A stretch of DNA of 64,000 bases, taken from assembly GCA_963770295.1 (NCBI GenBank), contig CAVYPA010000019.1:186001-250000 (forward strand), written 5' to 3'. The notes under the pieces are model-generated. The model made no database searches. It was not told where the DNA came from and worked only from the letters and a program-made list of their open reading frames with translations. The position numbers and the translations under genes are program-made. The DNA comes from AWTP1-13 sp963770295. Lineage in GTDB: Bacteria; Pseudomonadota; Alphaproteobacteria; Rhizobiales; Hyphomicrobiaceae. This document shows positions 1 to 8,804 of this stretch, one piece after another (the first letter of the stretch is position 1; each line of letters begins with the position of its first letter).

Positions 1-1
1 G

Positions 2-271
2 GGTGTGCGGGGCTGGCGGAAATTGTTTCTCGATCGCCTGGAAAAGATCGCCGAACGCTATCCCCCCAAGGTCAACCTGTCGCTTGCGGACCTCGCCGAC
101 ATGGCCAACACGCTGGTCGACGGCGGCATCATCATGTCGCGCGTGCTTGTGGATAAAACCATATTGCCACGACAGATCCTGCTCTACCGGGAATTCATCC
201 GCTCGGTGTTCCTGGACACCGTAGCTGGGCGGGTGGCGCAAGACACGGGCGCCGCAGGGACGAAATCGTAA
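2..271 (+). CDS. TetR-family regulator, C-terminal part (5' truncated by window edge)
   Basis: Only the last 89 or so residues are visible; the reading frame is open to the left edge, so the DNA-binding helix-turn-helix lies outside the window. The visible part reads like the C-terminal ligand-binding/dimerisation helices of TetR regulators, with the typical stretch around LADLADMANTLVDGG followed by a Lys/Arg-rich helix (ILPRQILLYREFI). No ligand can be inferred. It converges on nadE and the two share a strong hairpin at 365-400. The family call rests on the overall look of this tail, so confidence is moderate. Confidence 0.6.
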   Translation, partial: GVRGWRKLFLDRLEKIAERYPPKVNLSLADLADMANTLVDGGIIMSRVLVDKTILPRQILLYREFIRSVFLDTVAGRVAQDTGAAGTKS

Positions 272-364
272 AAGCGCTGCAAATTTTTTCGCGCCTTCTG
301 GGAATATGGTTACCCCTCATACGTTTTGAAGACGATCCGCACCCCCGCACCGCGGATCAAAATT

Positions 365-400
365 AGGGCGTCCCGAAATCCCCGCACCTCGGGACGCCCT
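365..400. terminator. Bidirectional terminator hairpin between tetR-like gene and nadE
   Basis: A perfect 12-bp inverted repeat (AGGGCGTCCCGA at 365-376 and its complement at 389-400) with a 12-base loop lies between the convergent stop codons. A short T-rich run follows on the plus strand (ATCTCTTCTT), and AATTTT follows on the minus strand. It can serve both genes. Confidence 0.75.
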
Positions 401-494
401 GATCTCTTCTTGCGTCTACACCTTGGCCGCGCTCCTCGTGTCTGCGACACGAGTGCCGCACCTTATGCGACGCGCGCCCTTCCTCTTCTGGGCA

Positions 495-2174
495 TCAGGT
501 TGTCGCGACGGGCTCCCGAAACCTATTCGTGATGGGATAACGCCGGTCGCGGCCAAAATTCCGCGCGGAGATTTTCACGCCCGGAGCCGCCTGCCGGCGT
601 TTATACTCAGCCAAATATAAAAGGCGTTCGACCTTTTGCACGATTGGAAGCGGGTGCCCACGCGCCACGATGTCGGCAAGCGACATCTCCTGCTCGACGA
701 GACAGCCCAAAATGTCGTCGAGCACATCGTAAGGTGGCAGGCTGTCCTGATCCTTCTGATTCTCGCGCAGCTCCGCGGTCGGCGCCTTCTGCAAAATGTT
801 GTCCGGAATGACGAGGCCGCCTGGACCCCGGCCGTCCTTCGGACGCTGCTGATTGCGCCAGCGGCTCAGGCGGTAGACCTCGGTCTTGTAGAGGTCTTTG
901 ATCGGATTGAAGCCGCCGTTCATGTCGCCATAGAGCGTGGCATAGCCGACCGACATCTCGCTCTTGTTGCCCGTGGTCAGCACCAGGGAGCCAAACTTGT
1001 TGGAGACCGCCATCAAGGTCGTGCCGCGCACCCGGCTTTGCACATTTTCCTCGGTGATGTCCTTGGCGCGTCCGGCAAACTGCGCCTCCAGCATCGCCCC
1101 GAAGCCCTCCACCGCCGGCGCGATCGGAATGATGTCGTAGCGCACGCCGAGCGCCTCGGCGCAGGCCGCGGCATCCGCCAGGCTTTCGTTGGACGTATAG
1201 CGGTAGGGCAGCATGAGGCAGTGCACGCGCTCGGGGCCCAGCGCATCGACCGCCAAGGCCGCGACCAGCGCCGAATCCACCCCGCCCGACAGCCCCATCA
1301 CCACGCCCGGAAAACGGTTCTTGTCGACATAGTCGCGCAGGCCCAAAACGCAGGCATGATAGGCTGCCGCTTCGTGCTCCTCGAGCACGCTCAAGGCTTG
1401 CTTCTGGCAGTCCCAGCCGCCCGCGGCGCGCTTGAGCTCGACCAGCCTTATGCACGTCTCCCAGGCGGGCAATTGCACGGCGAGGCTGCGGTCGCGATTG
1501 AGAACGAACGAGGCCCCATCGAACACGAGTTCGTCCTGACCGCCGACCTGGTTGAGGTAAATCAGCGGCAGGGCATTTTCGGTGACGCGCGCCACCGCCA
1601 CGTTCATGCGCAAGTCAGGCTTGAGCCAATCAAAGGGCGAGCCGTTGGGTGAAATCAGCACCTCCGCGCCCGTCTCCTGCAGGCATTCACACACCTCCTC
1701 CTGCCAGATGTCCTCGCAGATGGGCACGCCGAGCCGAACGCCGCGGAAGCTGATCGGGCCCGGCATTGGGCCCACGTCAAACACCCGCTTTTCGTCGAAC
1801 ACGCCGTAGTTGGGCAGGTCCACCTTGAAGCGCACACCCGCCACCTTGCCGTCATCAAGCAGGGCCGCCGCGTTGTAGAGCTTATCGTCCTGCGGCCAGA
1901 CGCTGCCAACGAGAATGCCGGGCCCGGCATCGGCGGTCTCGACCGCCAAGCGCTCGATCAACGCGCGCGCCGCGCGCGCAAAGGCCGGCTTGCGCACCAG
2001 GTCCTCGGGCGGGTAGCCGGTGATGAAGAGCTCGGAAAAAACCATGAGGTCCGCGCCCATGCCGGCGGCCTCCTGACGCGCGCGCAAGAGCTTGGCGGCG
2101 TTTCCCTCGAGGTCACCGACCACGGGATTGAGCTGGGCCAAGGCGATCTTCAAGCTATCGTGGGACTTGGACAT
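495..2174 (-). CDS. nadE: Glutamine-dependent NAD+ synthetase
   Basis: This 559-residue enzyme makes NAD+ from deamido-NAD+, ATP and glutamine in the cytoplasm. Residues about 8-260 form the carbon-nitrogen hydrolase (glutaminase) domain with the expected triad: Glu48 in SELFITGYP, Lys117 in RFKVDLPNYG and Cys153 in VPICEDIW. Residues about 275-545 form the ammonia-using synthetase domain with the ATP-pyrophosphatase loop SGGVDS at 296-301. Length and domain order match the two-domain bacterial form. The ATG start is followed directly by conserved sequence (KIALAQLNPVVGD). It is transcribed away from the EamA gene at 2323 and ends at the terminator at 365-400. Confidence 0.97.
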   Translation of the reverse strand: MSKSHDSLKIALAQLNPVVGDLEGNAAKLLRARQEAAGMGADLMVFSELFITGYPPEDLVRKPAFARAARALIERLAVETADAGPGILVGSVWPQDDKLYNAAALLDDGKVAGVRFKVDLPNYGVFDEKRVFDVGPMPGPISFRGVRLGVPICEDIWQEEVCECLQETGAEVLISPNGSPFDWLKPDLRMNVAVARVTENALPLIYLNQVGGQDELVFDGASFVLNRDRSLAVQLPAWETCIRLVELKRAAGGWDCQKQALSVLEEHEAAAYHACVLGLRDYVDKNRFPGVVMGLSGGVDSALVAALAVDALGPERVHCLMLPYRYTSNESLADAAACAEALGVRYDIIPIAPAVEGFGAMLEAQFAGRAKDITEENVQSRVRGTTLMAVSNKFGSLVLTTGNKSEMSVGYATLYGDMNGGFNPIKDLYKTEVYRLSRWRNQQRPKDGRGPGGLVIPDNILQKAPTAELRENQKDQDSLPPYDVLDDILGCLVEQEMSLADIVARGHPLPIVQKVERLLYLAEYKRRQAAPGVKISARNFGRDRRYPITNRFREPVATT

Positions 2175-2322
2175 GGTTCAGATGTAGGCCGGGCCCTCCG
2201 GCGATGCAATGCGGCCCTGGCGCGGCGCCCAGCTGCGGGGCGGGCCTTAGCAGGGCTGGCGCGCAAGGCCGCTTTCGGGGCAAGTTGCCGGCAATCGAAA
2301 CAAGCCCCGCACCCCCACCTCG

Positions 2323-3174
2323 ATGCGCTCTTCCACCTCCGCCACGCTGTTGGGCTCCGGCGCCATTGTGCTGTGGAGTTCGCTTGCCAGCCTCACCGTC
2401 CTCAAGGGCGCGGTGCCGCCCTTGCAAACGACGGCCATCGCCTTTGCGGTCGGCGGCATCGTTTTGATCGCCGCAGCCGCCGTGCGTGGGCGGCTTTCTT
2501 ACCTGTGGCCGACCCGCGCCTCGCTTGCCCTCGGCATCTACGGGCTCTTTTGCTACCACGCCCTCTATTTTGCCGCGCTCAGCCTGGCGCCGGCGGCCGA
2601 AGCCAGCCTCATCAGCTCGCTTTGGGCCCTATTCACGGTGGTCTTCTCGGGTCTGCTGCCGGGTCAGCCACTGCGCCTGCGGCACCTGTTGGCGGCACTG
2701 ATCGGGCTCGCTGCCGCCACGCTGCTGGTTTGGAACAGTCTGGGCGTTAGCGCCGGCGGCCATCGCCCCCTGGGGTTCATGCTGGCCTTCGGCTGCGCCT
2801 TGATCTGGTCGAGCTACTCGGTGGCCTCGCGGCTGTTTGCGGCCGTCCCCAGCGATAGCATCGCCGCGCCCTGCCTGATCACGGCGGGGCTGGCGGCGAT
2901 TTTGAGTTTGGCGTTCGAGACCTGGGTGGCGCCGGGCGGCCTTGCCTGGTTGGCGTTGATCGGTCTCGGCATCGGCCCGGTCGGCGCCGCCTTTCTGCTC
3001 TGGGACGTCGGCATGAAAGGAGGCGACGTGTCGCTCCTGGGCGTGTTGTCCTATGCCGCACCCGTCCTTTCCACCGGCCTCTTGGTGCTGTTGCGTCTGG
3101 CCCAACCCAGCCTCGAGCTGGGGCTGGCCTGCGCGCTCATGGTGATCGCCACGGCGATCGCCGCGCGCGCCTGA
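2323..3174 (+). CDS. EamA-family (DMT superfamily) transporter
   Basis: The 283-residue product is almost entirely hydrophobic, with about ten predicted membrane helices arranged as two EamA repeats (residues about 8-135 and 150-280). It fits small drug/metabolite exporters, with some resemblance in layout to YddG-like aromatic amino acid exporters; the neighbouring DAHP synthase makes an aromatic substrate an attractive guess, but nothing in the sequence proves it. The start has no clear Shine-Dalgarno site. It is divergent from nadE and ends 84 bases before the stop of the convergent DAHP synthase gene. Confidence 0.85.
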   Translation: MRSSTSATLLGSGAIVLWSSLASLTVLKGAVPPLQTTAIAFAVGGIVLIAAAAVRGRLSYLWPTRASLALGIYGLFCYHALYFAALSLAPAAEASLISSLWALFTVVFSGLLPGQPLRLRHLLAALIGLAAATLLVWNSLGVSAGGHRPLGFMLAFGCALIWSSYSVASRLFAAVPSDSIAAPCLITAGLAAILSLAFETWVAPGGLAWLALIGLGIGPVGAAFLLWDVGMKGGDVSLLGVLSYAAPVLSTGLLVLLRLAQPSLELGLACALMVIATAIAARA

Positions 3175-3257
3175 GCTCGCCCGCCGAGCGCAGCTGGCAG
3201 CCCGTGCCCGCCCGAACTCGCGCGGGCCGCCGGCGGCAGGGGCGCCGATGCCCGATC

Positions 3258-4652
3258 CTATTCGGCGGCCCGTGCCGCCCGCCGCTCGGATGCCCGTGCC
3301 TTTTGCGCCTGCAGGCGCTCGGCCAACCGGAACGCCAGCTCCAGCGACTGGCCGGCATTGAGGCGCGGATCGCAGCCGGTATCGTACTGGCGCGCCAAAT
3401 CGGCCTCGGTGATCTTGGAAACGCCGCCGGTGCACTCGGTGACGTTCTGTCCGGTCATTTCGATGTGCACGCCGCCGGCGTGCGTTCCCTCGGCGCGGTG
3501 GATGTCGAAGAAGCTCGTCACCTCCTCGAGGATGCGGTCGAACTGGCGCGTCTTGTAGCCGTTGGTCGCCGTGATGGTGTTGCCGTGCATGGGATCACAG
3601 GACCACACCACCTTGCGCCCGGCCTCTTTGACCGCGCGCACCAGGCGCGGCAGATGCTTTTCGATCTTGTCGGCGCCGAACCGGCAGATCAGGGTGAGCT
3701 TGCCCGCCTCTTCCTTCGGGTTGAGGATCTCGATCAGCCGCAGCAGCTGATCGGGTTCGAGCGACGGCCCGCACTTGATGCCGATCGGATTGACGATGCC
3801 GCGACAATACTCGACGTGGGCGCCATCGGGCTGGCGCGTGCGGTCGCCGATCCACAGCAGGTGGCCGGAGGTGGCCACGTAGTCGCCCGTGCCCATGGCC
3901 TCGTCGCGCCGGGTCAGCGCCTGCTCGTAACTCAACAGCAGCGCCTCGTGGCTGGTGTAGAAGCTGGTGGTGCGCAAGGCCAAGCTGTTCTCGGCGGTCA
4001 TGCCGAGCAGCTCGTTCACCTCCACGGTGCGTTTGATCTCGTCGGCCAGTTCATCGTATCGCCGCTCGACCGCGGTACCCTCCATGAACTTGAGTTCCCA
4101 GCGATGCACGTTGTCGAGGGAGGCGTAGCCGCCGTCGAGCAGGGCTCGCAAAAAATTCAAGGTCGCCGCCGACTGCCGGTAGGCTTCCAACTGCCGGCGC
4201 GGATCGGGGATGCGGTCTGCAGCGGTGAAGTCGGGACCGTTGATGATGTCACCGCGATAGCTTGGCAGCTCGTGACCGTCCTTTTTCTCCGTCGGGGAGG
4301 AGCGCGGCTTGGCGAACTGGCCGGCGACGCGACCAATCTTGACAACCTGGCTGCTGCCGGCGAACGTCAAAATCAGCGCCATCTGCAGAAACAGCTGGAA
4401 ATAGTCGCGGATATAGTCGGTCTTGTGCTCCTTGAAGCTTTCCGCGCAATCGCCGCCCTGCAGCAGGAAGGCCTTGCCGTCGGCGACGCCGGCGAGCTTC
4501 TCCTTGAGGTCGCGCACCTCCTTGACAAAGACCAGCGGTGGGAAGTTGTGCAAATTGCGCTCGACCTCGGCCAAGGCGGCCGCGTCGGGGTACTCGGGGA
4601 CCTGGACGATCGGTTTTGATCTCCAGCTATCGGGCTTCCACGCCGCCAACAT
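3258..4652 (-). CDS. Class II 3-deoxy-D-arabino-heptulosonate-7-phosphate synthase
   Basis: This enzyme condenses phosphoenolpyruvate with erythrose 4-phosphate, the first step of the shikimate pathway. The 464-residue length and the motifs are those of the plant/mycobacterial class II type: QGGDCAE (metal-binding Cys), a metal-ligand region CDPMHGNT, and HIEMTGQNVTECTGG near the C terminus. I chose the ATG at 4652 because the protein then begins just before the conserved WKPDSWRSKPI block and has GGAG nine bases upstream. In-frame ATGs at 4676, 4706 and 4709 would add 8-19 residues and cannot be excluded. Plant-type enzymes in alphaproteobacteria are usual, not a sign of transfer. Confidence 0.95.
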   Translation of the reverse strand: MLAAWKPDSWRSKPIVQVPEYPDAAALAEVERNLHNFPPLVFVKEVRDLKEKLAGVADGKAFLLQGGDCAESFKEHKTDYIRDYFQLFLQMALILTFAGSSQVVKIGRVAGQFAKPRSSPTEKKDGHELPSYRGDIINGPDFTAADRIPDPRRQLEAYRQSAATLNFLRALLDGGYASLDNVHRWELKFMEGTAVERRYDELADEIKRTVEVNELLGMTAENSLALRTTSFYTSHEALLLSYEQALTRRDEAMGTGDYVATSGHLLWIGDRTRQPDGAHVEYCRGIVNPIGIKCGPSLEPDQLLRLIEILNPKEEAGKLTLICRFGADKIEKHLPRLVRAVKEAGRKVVWSCDPMHGNTITATNGYKTRQFDRILEEVTSFFDIHRAEGTHAGGVHIEMTGQNVTECTGGVSKITEADLARQYDTGCDPRLNAGQSLELAFRLAERLQAQKARASERRAARAAE

Positions 4653-4835
4653 TTGCGCATTCTCCGGACAAATCATAAAGGCTCCGGGGCAATCTCCCTG
4701 GGCCATCAAGACAATAGTGGGTCTTGGCCGGCGTTATAGTCGAAAGCCTCTAGCGCCACCAGGGCCTGTGGCATTGCCTTGAGGTGAGACGCCGGCCCAT
4801 GCTGCGCCGAAAGAGAAGGATGCTAGCAGGGCACG

Positions 4836-5732
4836 ATGACGCTTGAGGACGACGACGGCGCCGTGACGGCGCGCCCCTTCACCCTTGCCGCCGACGATGG
4901 TTACGCGCTGGCCGCAACCGAATTTTTAGCCCCGACGACCGCCGCGGGCGCCGCCCTGACAGTGATCGCCCCGGCCGCCGCCGTTCCCGCCCGCTACTAT
5001 GCCAGGTTTGCCAGCTATCTGGCGTTGCGCGGCGGGCCGGTCGTCACCTTCGACTACCGCGGCATCGGCGCCTCCGCCCCCAACACCTTGCGCGGCTTTC
5101 CCGCCCGCATGCGCGACTGGTGCAACCTCGATGTCGCCGGCGCGATCGGTTGGGCGCGGCAAGCCCATCCGGCGCGTCCCCTCCACTGGCTGGGCCACAG
5201 CATGGGAGGCTTCGCGACCGGCCTTGCTCACAACAATGGTGCGATTGTCCGCCAGCTCAACATCGCCACTCTCAGCGGCTATTGGGGCCGGATGCGGAGC
5301 CCCGAACGCTACCGGGTGCGCTTTTTGATGGGCTCGGTGGCGCCGCCCCTCGTGCGCCTATTGGGCTATTTCCCGGGCGTGCTGATGGGCGGAGAGAATA
5401 TGCCGGGACCCGCCTTTCTCGAATGGGCCCGCTGGTGCATGACGCCGGAGTTTATTTTTGGCGACCCGACGCTGAGCGAGGTCTGCCACTTCGCCACGCT
5501 CAAGGCCCCGGTCCGGTTTGCCCAGATCGAGGACGACGCGTGGGGCACGCCCGCCGCCGTTGGCCATATGGCAAGCCATTTCACGGCCAACAGCGAGCGC
5601 AGCATTTGGCGGGTGAGCCTGGCCGAGGCCAAGGCGAAGCGGATCGGCCACCTCGGTTTCTTTCGCTCGGCATTCCGTGCCACCCTGTGGCCGCCGGCCG
5701 CCGCCTGGCTCGAGGGCAGCGCCCGGGACTAG
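4836..5732 (+). CDS. Alpha/beta-fold hydrolase
   Basis: The 298-residue product has an N-terminal strand region, TFDYRGIGAS near residue 75, and the nucleophile elbow GHSMGG with Ser122, so it is a serine hydrolase of the alpha/beta fold. A later Asp/His pair would complete the triad; His in KRIGHLGFF near residue 270 is a likely candidate. There is no signal peptide or membrane segment, so it is probably cytoplasmic. Substrate unknown. It is followed after 126 bases by the YbdK-type ligase on the same strand and may be co-transcribed with it. Confidence 0.85.
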   Translation: MTLEDDDGAVTARPFTLAADDGYALAATEFLAPTTAAGAALTVIAPAAAVPARYYARFASYLALRGGPVVTFDYRGIGASAPNTLRGFPARMRDWCNLDVAGAIGWARQAHPARPLHWLGHSMGGFATGLAHNNGAIVRQLNIATLSGYWGRMRSPERYRVRFLMGSVAPPLVRLLGYFPGVLMGGENMPGPAFLEWARWCMTPEFIFGDPTLSEVCHFATLKAPVRFAQIEDDAWGTPAAVGHMASHFTANSERSIWRVSLAEAKAKRIGHLGFFRSAFRATLWPPAAAWLEGSARD

Positions 5733-5858
5733 TCGGGAGACCCCTCATCATGTTTTGCTCCCGACGCACCCGCGGGAGGACCGCGTCATCCCCAACATCC
5801 CCCGCCGCTGTGGCGGGCCGTCATTTGAAGGGCGGCCAATTCGTGCCAACATTTCCCC

Positions 5859-6989
5859 ATGGCAATCAAGGATCCTTCCTTCAGTGTCGGCATCGAGGAG
5901 GAATACCTCCTGGTCGATGGCACCACGCGCGACCTCGTGCGCGAGATGCCACAGGCGCTGTTCGATGCGGCCCAGCAGGCGCTGCAGGGCCAGGTGGCGC
6001 GCGAGTTCCTCAAGTCCCAAATCGAAGTCGGCACCAGCGTGCACAAAACCCCGCGCCAGGCGGGCGCCGAGCTCGCGCACTTGCGCCGCACGGTGGCCGA
6101 TCTCGCCGCTGAGCACGGCTTGGCGCCGATCGCGGCGTCGACCCACCCCTTTGCGCGCTGGAGCACGCAGGAGCCCACCGAGCGGGCACGCTATCAGTCG
6201 ATTGCCAAGGATCTTGCCGGCGTCGGTCGCCGTCTTGTGATCTGCGGCATGCACGTGCACGTCGGCATCGAAGACGACGAGTTGCGCATCGATCTCTTCA
6301 ATCAGGCCCGCTATTTCTTGCCGCATCTGTTGGTGCTGTCGACGTCCTCGCCGTTCGCGGAGGGTGAAGACACCGGCCTCAAGTCCTATCGGCTGGCGGC
6401 CTACCAGGAGTTGCCGCGCACGGGCATGCCGGGTCGGTTCGAAGGTTGGTATGAATATCTGCAGACGGTCGATCTGCTCGTCCGCAACGGCATCATCGAG
6501 GACGCCAGCAAGATCTGGTGGGACATCCGGCCGTCCTCGCGCTTTCCCACCCTGGAGATGCGCGTCACAGACGTCTGCCCCCTGATCGAGGATGCCGTGT
6601 GCGTGGCCGCCTTCTATCTCTGCATCCTGCGCATGTTGTATCGGCTGCGGCGCGCCAACCAGACCTGGCGCACCTATCCCTTGTTCCTCCTCGCCGAGAA
6701 CCGCTGGCGCGCCCAGCGCTACGGCGTGGAGGGAACCTTGTTCGACTTCGGTAAGGGCGAACTCGTGCCGTTCCGCGATCTCGTCGATGAACTGCTGGTG
6801 ATGCTGCGCGAGGACGCCGAGGCGCTGGGCTGCCTCGCCGAGCTCGAGCATGCCCGCATCATCCTGGCGCGCGGCACCAGTGCAGACCGGCAAGTCGCCC
6901 ATTTCCGAGCGCAACTCAGCGCCGGCGCCAGACGCGAGGACGCGCTCTTAAGCGTCGTCGATCACCTGATTAAGGAAACGGTGGCCTGA
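5859..6989 (+). CDS. YbdK-type carboxylate-amine ligase (GCS2 family)
   Basis: The 376-residue protein belongs to the glutamate-cysteine ligase type 2 family. It shows VGIEEEYLLVD at the N terminus (ATP/metal-binding Glu cluster), GMHVHVGIED near residue 130, and RPSSRFPTLEMRVTDVC near residue 230. Members have weak gamma-glutamylcysteine synthetase activity in vitro and mostly unknown physiological substrates. The start ATG follows directly with conserved sequence. No frameshift is seen. Confidence 0.9.
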   Translation: MAIKDPSFSVGIEEEYLLVDGTTRDLVREMPQALFDAAQQALQGQVAREFLKSQIEVGTSVHKTPRQAGAELAHLRRTVADLAAEHGLAPIAASTHPFARWSTQEPTERARYQSIAKDLAGVGRRLVICGMHVHVGIEDDELRIDLFNQARYFLPHLLVLSTSSPFAEGEDTGLKSYRLAAYQELPRTGMPGRFEGWYEYLQTVDLLVRNGIIEDASKIWWDIRPSSRFPTLEMRVTDVCPLIEDAVCVAAFYLCILRMLYRLRRANQTWRTYPLFLLAENRWRAQRYGVEGTLFDFGKGELVPFRDLVDELLVMLREDAEALGCLAELEHARIILARGTSADRQVAHFRAQLSAGARREDALLSVVDHLIKETVA

Positions 6990-7007
6990 GGCCCGCGTTG
7001 TCGCCCA

Positions 7008-7244
7008 TCACTCCGGGTGCGGCTCGCCCGTCCGCGCCTCGGCATTGAGGGCCAGTTGCTCGTAGGCCTGCGCAATCGCGAGCAGGGTCTTCTGGGCGAC
7101 CGGGTCCGCCAACCCCGCGGCATGCCGGCGCGCCTCCTCGGCGCGGCGACGCCAGTGGGCAGGATCATGCAATTCCCCGTCCTGGTCCCCGTCCCGGTCC
7201 CCGTCCTGGCGCGTTCCTGCCCCGACCATCACCGCGCTCCGCAT
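7008..7244 (-). CDS. Small conserved protein, first of a tandem pair
   Basis: A 78-residue protein whose C-terminal half (HWRRRAEEARRHA ... IAQAYEQLALNAE) matches a small rhizobial family of unknown function built from one long amphipathic helical hairpin. The N terminus contains a short degenerate Asp/Arg/Gly run encoded by a GTCCC(C/T)GGTCCC-type tandem repeat around 7176-7210, which probably varies in copy number. ATG at 7244 was chosen because everything upstream in this frame is a shadow of the neighbouring gene. The next gene upstream (7301-7501) encodes a clear paralogue. Function unknown. Confidence 0.6.
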   Translation of the reverse strand: MRSAVMVGAGTRQDGDRDGDQDGELHDPAHWRRRAEEARRHAAGLADPVAQKTLLAIAQAYEQLALNAEARTGEPHPE

Positions 7245-7300
7245 TCCCCGTGCCCGCTCCGCCCGCTCCCCCTCTGTAGGGATGCCACCCACGTTTTGCC

Positions 7301-7501
7301 TCAATCGCACGCCCCATCCTCCCGGCGATTTTTCCGGACATTGGCGCGCTCCGCAAGACTTTCGTAGGCTGCGGCAATCTCCTGCATGATCCGCCGCGCC
7401 CGCGGCTCGGCCATCTCGGCGGCACAAGCGCGGGCCTCGGCGGCAAGCGCTCGCCACTTGGCTTGACCCCCATCGTTTTCCGCTGGCGTGTCCGTCGGCA
7501 T
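7301..7501 (-). CDS. Small conserved protein, second of a tandem pair
   Basis: A 66-residue protein sharing the pattern W-R-x-x-A-x-E-A-R, then a Pro-x-A block, then I-A-x-A-Y-E-x-L-A with the protein encoded at 7008-7244. The two genes lie head to tail 56 bases apart, which suggests local duplication followed by divergence. ATG at 7501 puts the protein at the usual length of the family; a further in-frame start at 7552 would add 17 poorly conserved residues. Probably soluble and helical. Function unknown. Confidence 0.6.
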   Translation of the reverse strand: MPTDTPAENDGGQAKWRALAAEARACAAEMAEPRARRIMQEIAAAYESLAERANVRKNRREDGACD

Positions 7502-7673
7502 GCGCGCTGTCCCCTCTGCCACGCAATCGCTGTCAACGCGGCCGGCGAGCAACGGGTTCCTGTCGCATGCGGCCTCGAATGTGGCGCGACTGCGCCTGGC
7601 GCGCGCGTGCCTGAGCGCTTGGCCCTACGGCTCGGCTTTGAGACTGCGCACTCGGCAAAAGAAAGAGAGCCAC

Positions 7674-8804
7674 CTAACTCAGCGCGACCTTGGTGGCGGC
7701 GGCCCAGGCCGCAAAGCGGCCTTCGGCGATGGCCTTGCGCATGGCGGCCATCAGCTCTTGATAGAAGGCGATATTGGCCCATGACAGCAGCATGGCGGCC
7801 AGATACTCCTCGGCCTTGACCAGGTGATGCAGGTAGGCGCGGGAATAGTCGCGCGCGGCAGGACATTGGCTTTGCCGGTCGAGCGGCGCTGGATCCTCGC
7901 TGTGCGCGGCATTGCGCATGTTGAGCTTGCCAGCCCAGGTGAAGGCCTGGCCGTGGCGGCCCGAGCGCGTCGGCAGCACGCAATCGAACATGTCGATCCC
8001 GCGGGCGACGCTTTCGATGAGATCGGTCGGGGTGCCGACGCCCATCAGGTAGCGCGGCTGCTCCACCGGCAAGCGCGGCAGCGTGCCTTCGAGCGTTTCC
8101 AGCATCGCCCGCTGTGGTTCGCCGACCGCCAGGCCACCCACCGCATAACCTTGAAAATCAAGATCGAGCAGGCCGTCGGCGGAGCGCGCGCGCAGGTCCC
8201 GATTGGTGCCGCCTTGCACGATGCCAAACAGCGCCTGGCCGAGGCTAGCCGCCCCCTTAGCGCGCTGGCTCGCAAAGGCGCGCTTGGCGCGCGCCGCCCA
8301 TGCCAGCGAGCGTTCGACCGCGCCCGCCACGGCCTCTTCCGAGGCCGGCAGGCTCACGCATTCGTCGAGCTGCATTTGGATGTCGGCGCCAAGCAGGCAC
8401 TGGATCTCGACGGCGCGTTCGGGCGTCAGCATGTAGCGGGCGCCGTCGATGTGGGACTGGAAGGCGACGCCTTCGTCCGTGATCGTGCGCAGCTTCGACA
8501 GGCTCATGACCTGGAAACCCCCGAAGTCCGTCAAGATCGGTTTGTCCCACCCCATGAAGGTGTGTAGCCCGCCGAGGCGGGCGATACGCTCCGCGCCCGG
8601 GCGCAGCATCAGGTGATAGGTGTTGGCGAGCACGATGTCGACGCCCGCCGCCTTGAGCTGGTCGGCGTAAACGGCCTTCACCGTGCCGGCGGTGCCGACC
8701 GGCATGAACGCCGGCGTCGCGATCTTGCCACGCGCGGTGGCAATTTCGCCGAGGCGGGCGCCGGCATCGCTCTTGTGCAGGGTGAAGGCGAAGGGCGTCG
8801 TCAT
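7674..8804 (-). CDS. tgt: tRNA-guanine transglycosylase with a damaged zinc site
   Basis: Tgt swaps guanine 34 in GUN-anticodon tRNAs for the queuosine precursor preQ1. The 376-residue protein has the base-recognition Asp93 (TDFGGFQV), the GGLAVGE loop near residue 223 and the nucleophile Asp274 in DMFDCVLPTR. The zinc motif should read C-x-C-x2-C before SRAYxHH, as in Zymomonas Tgt (Cys318, Cys320, Cys323). Here the equivalent residues are Ser312, Cys314 and Ala317, so two of three cysteines are gone although the flanking sequence and the His pair are kept. The start at 8804 gives MTTPFAFTL and would overlap the expected queA stop by the usual ATGA. It lies directly downstream of queA. Confidence 0.92.
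   Translation of the reverse strand: MTTPFAFTLHKSDAGARLGEIATARGKIATPAFMPVGTAGTVKAVYADQLKAAGVDIVLANTYHLMLRPGAERIARLGGLHTFMGWDKPILTDFGGFQVMSLSKLRTITDEGVAFQSHIDGARYMLTPERAVEIQCLLGADIQMQLDECVSLPASEEAVAGAVERSLAWAARAKRAFASQRAKGAASLGQALFGIVQGGTNRDLRARSADGLLDLDFQGYAVGGLAVGEPQRAMLETLEGTLPRLPVEQPRYLMGVGTPTDLIESVARGIDMFDCVLPTRSGRHGQAFTWAGKLNMRNAAHSEDPAPLDRQSQCPAARDYSRAYLHHLVKAEEYLAAMLLSWANIAFYQELMAAMRKAIAEGRFAAWAAATKVALS

Noticed and set aside
636..1652. 338-codon plus-strand frame
   Set aside because: It is fully antisense to nadE, has no recognisable domain and its Arg/His-rich composition is typical of a GC-rich shadow frame.
3204..4619. 471-codon plus-strand frame
   Set aside because: Antisense to DAHP synthase over its full length; no domain, shadow composition.
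5748..6914. 388-codon minus-strand frame
   Set aside because: Antisense to the YbdK-type ligase; no conserved motif.
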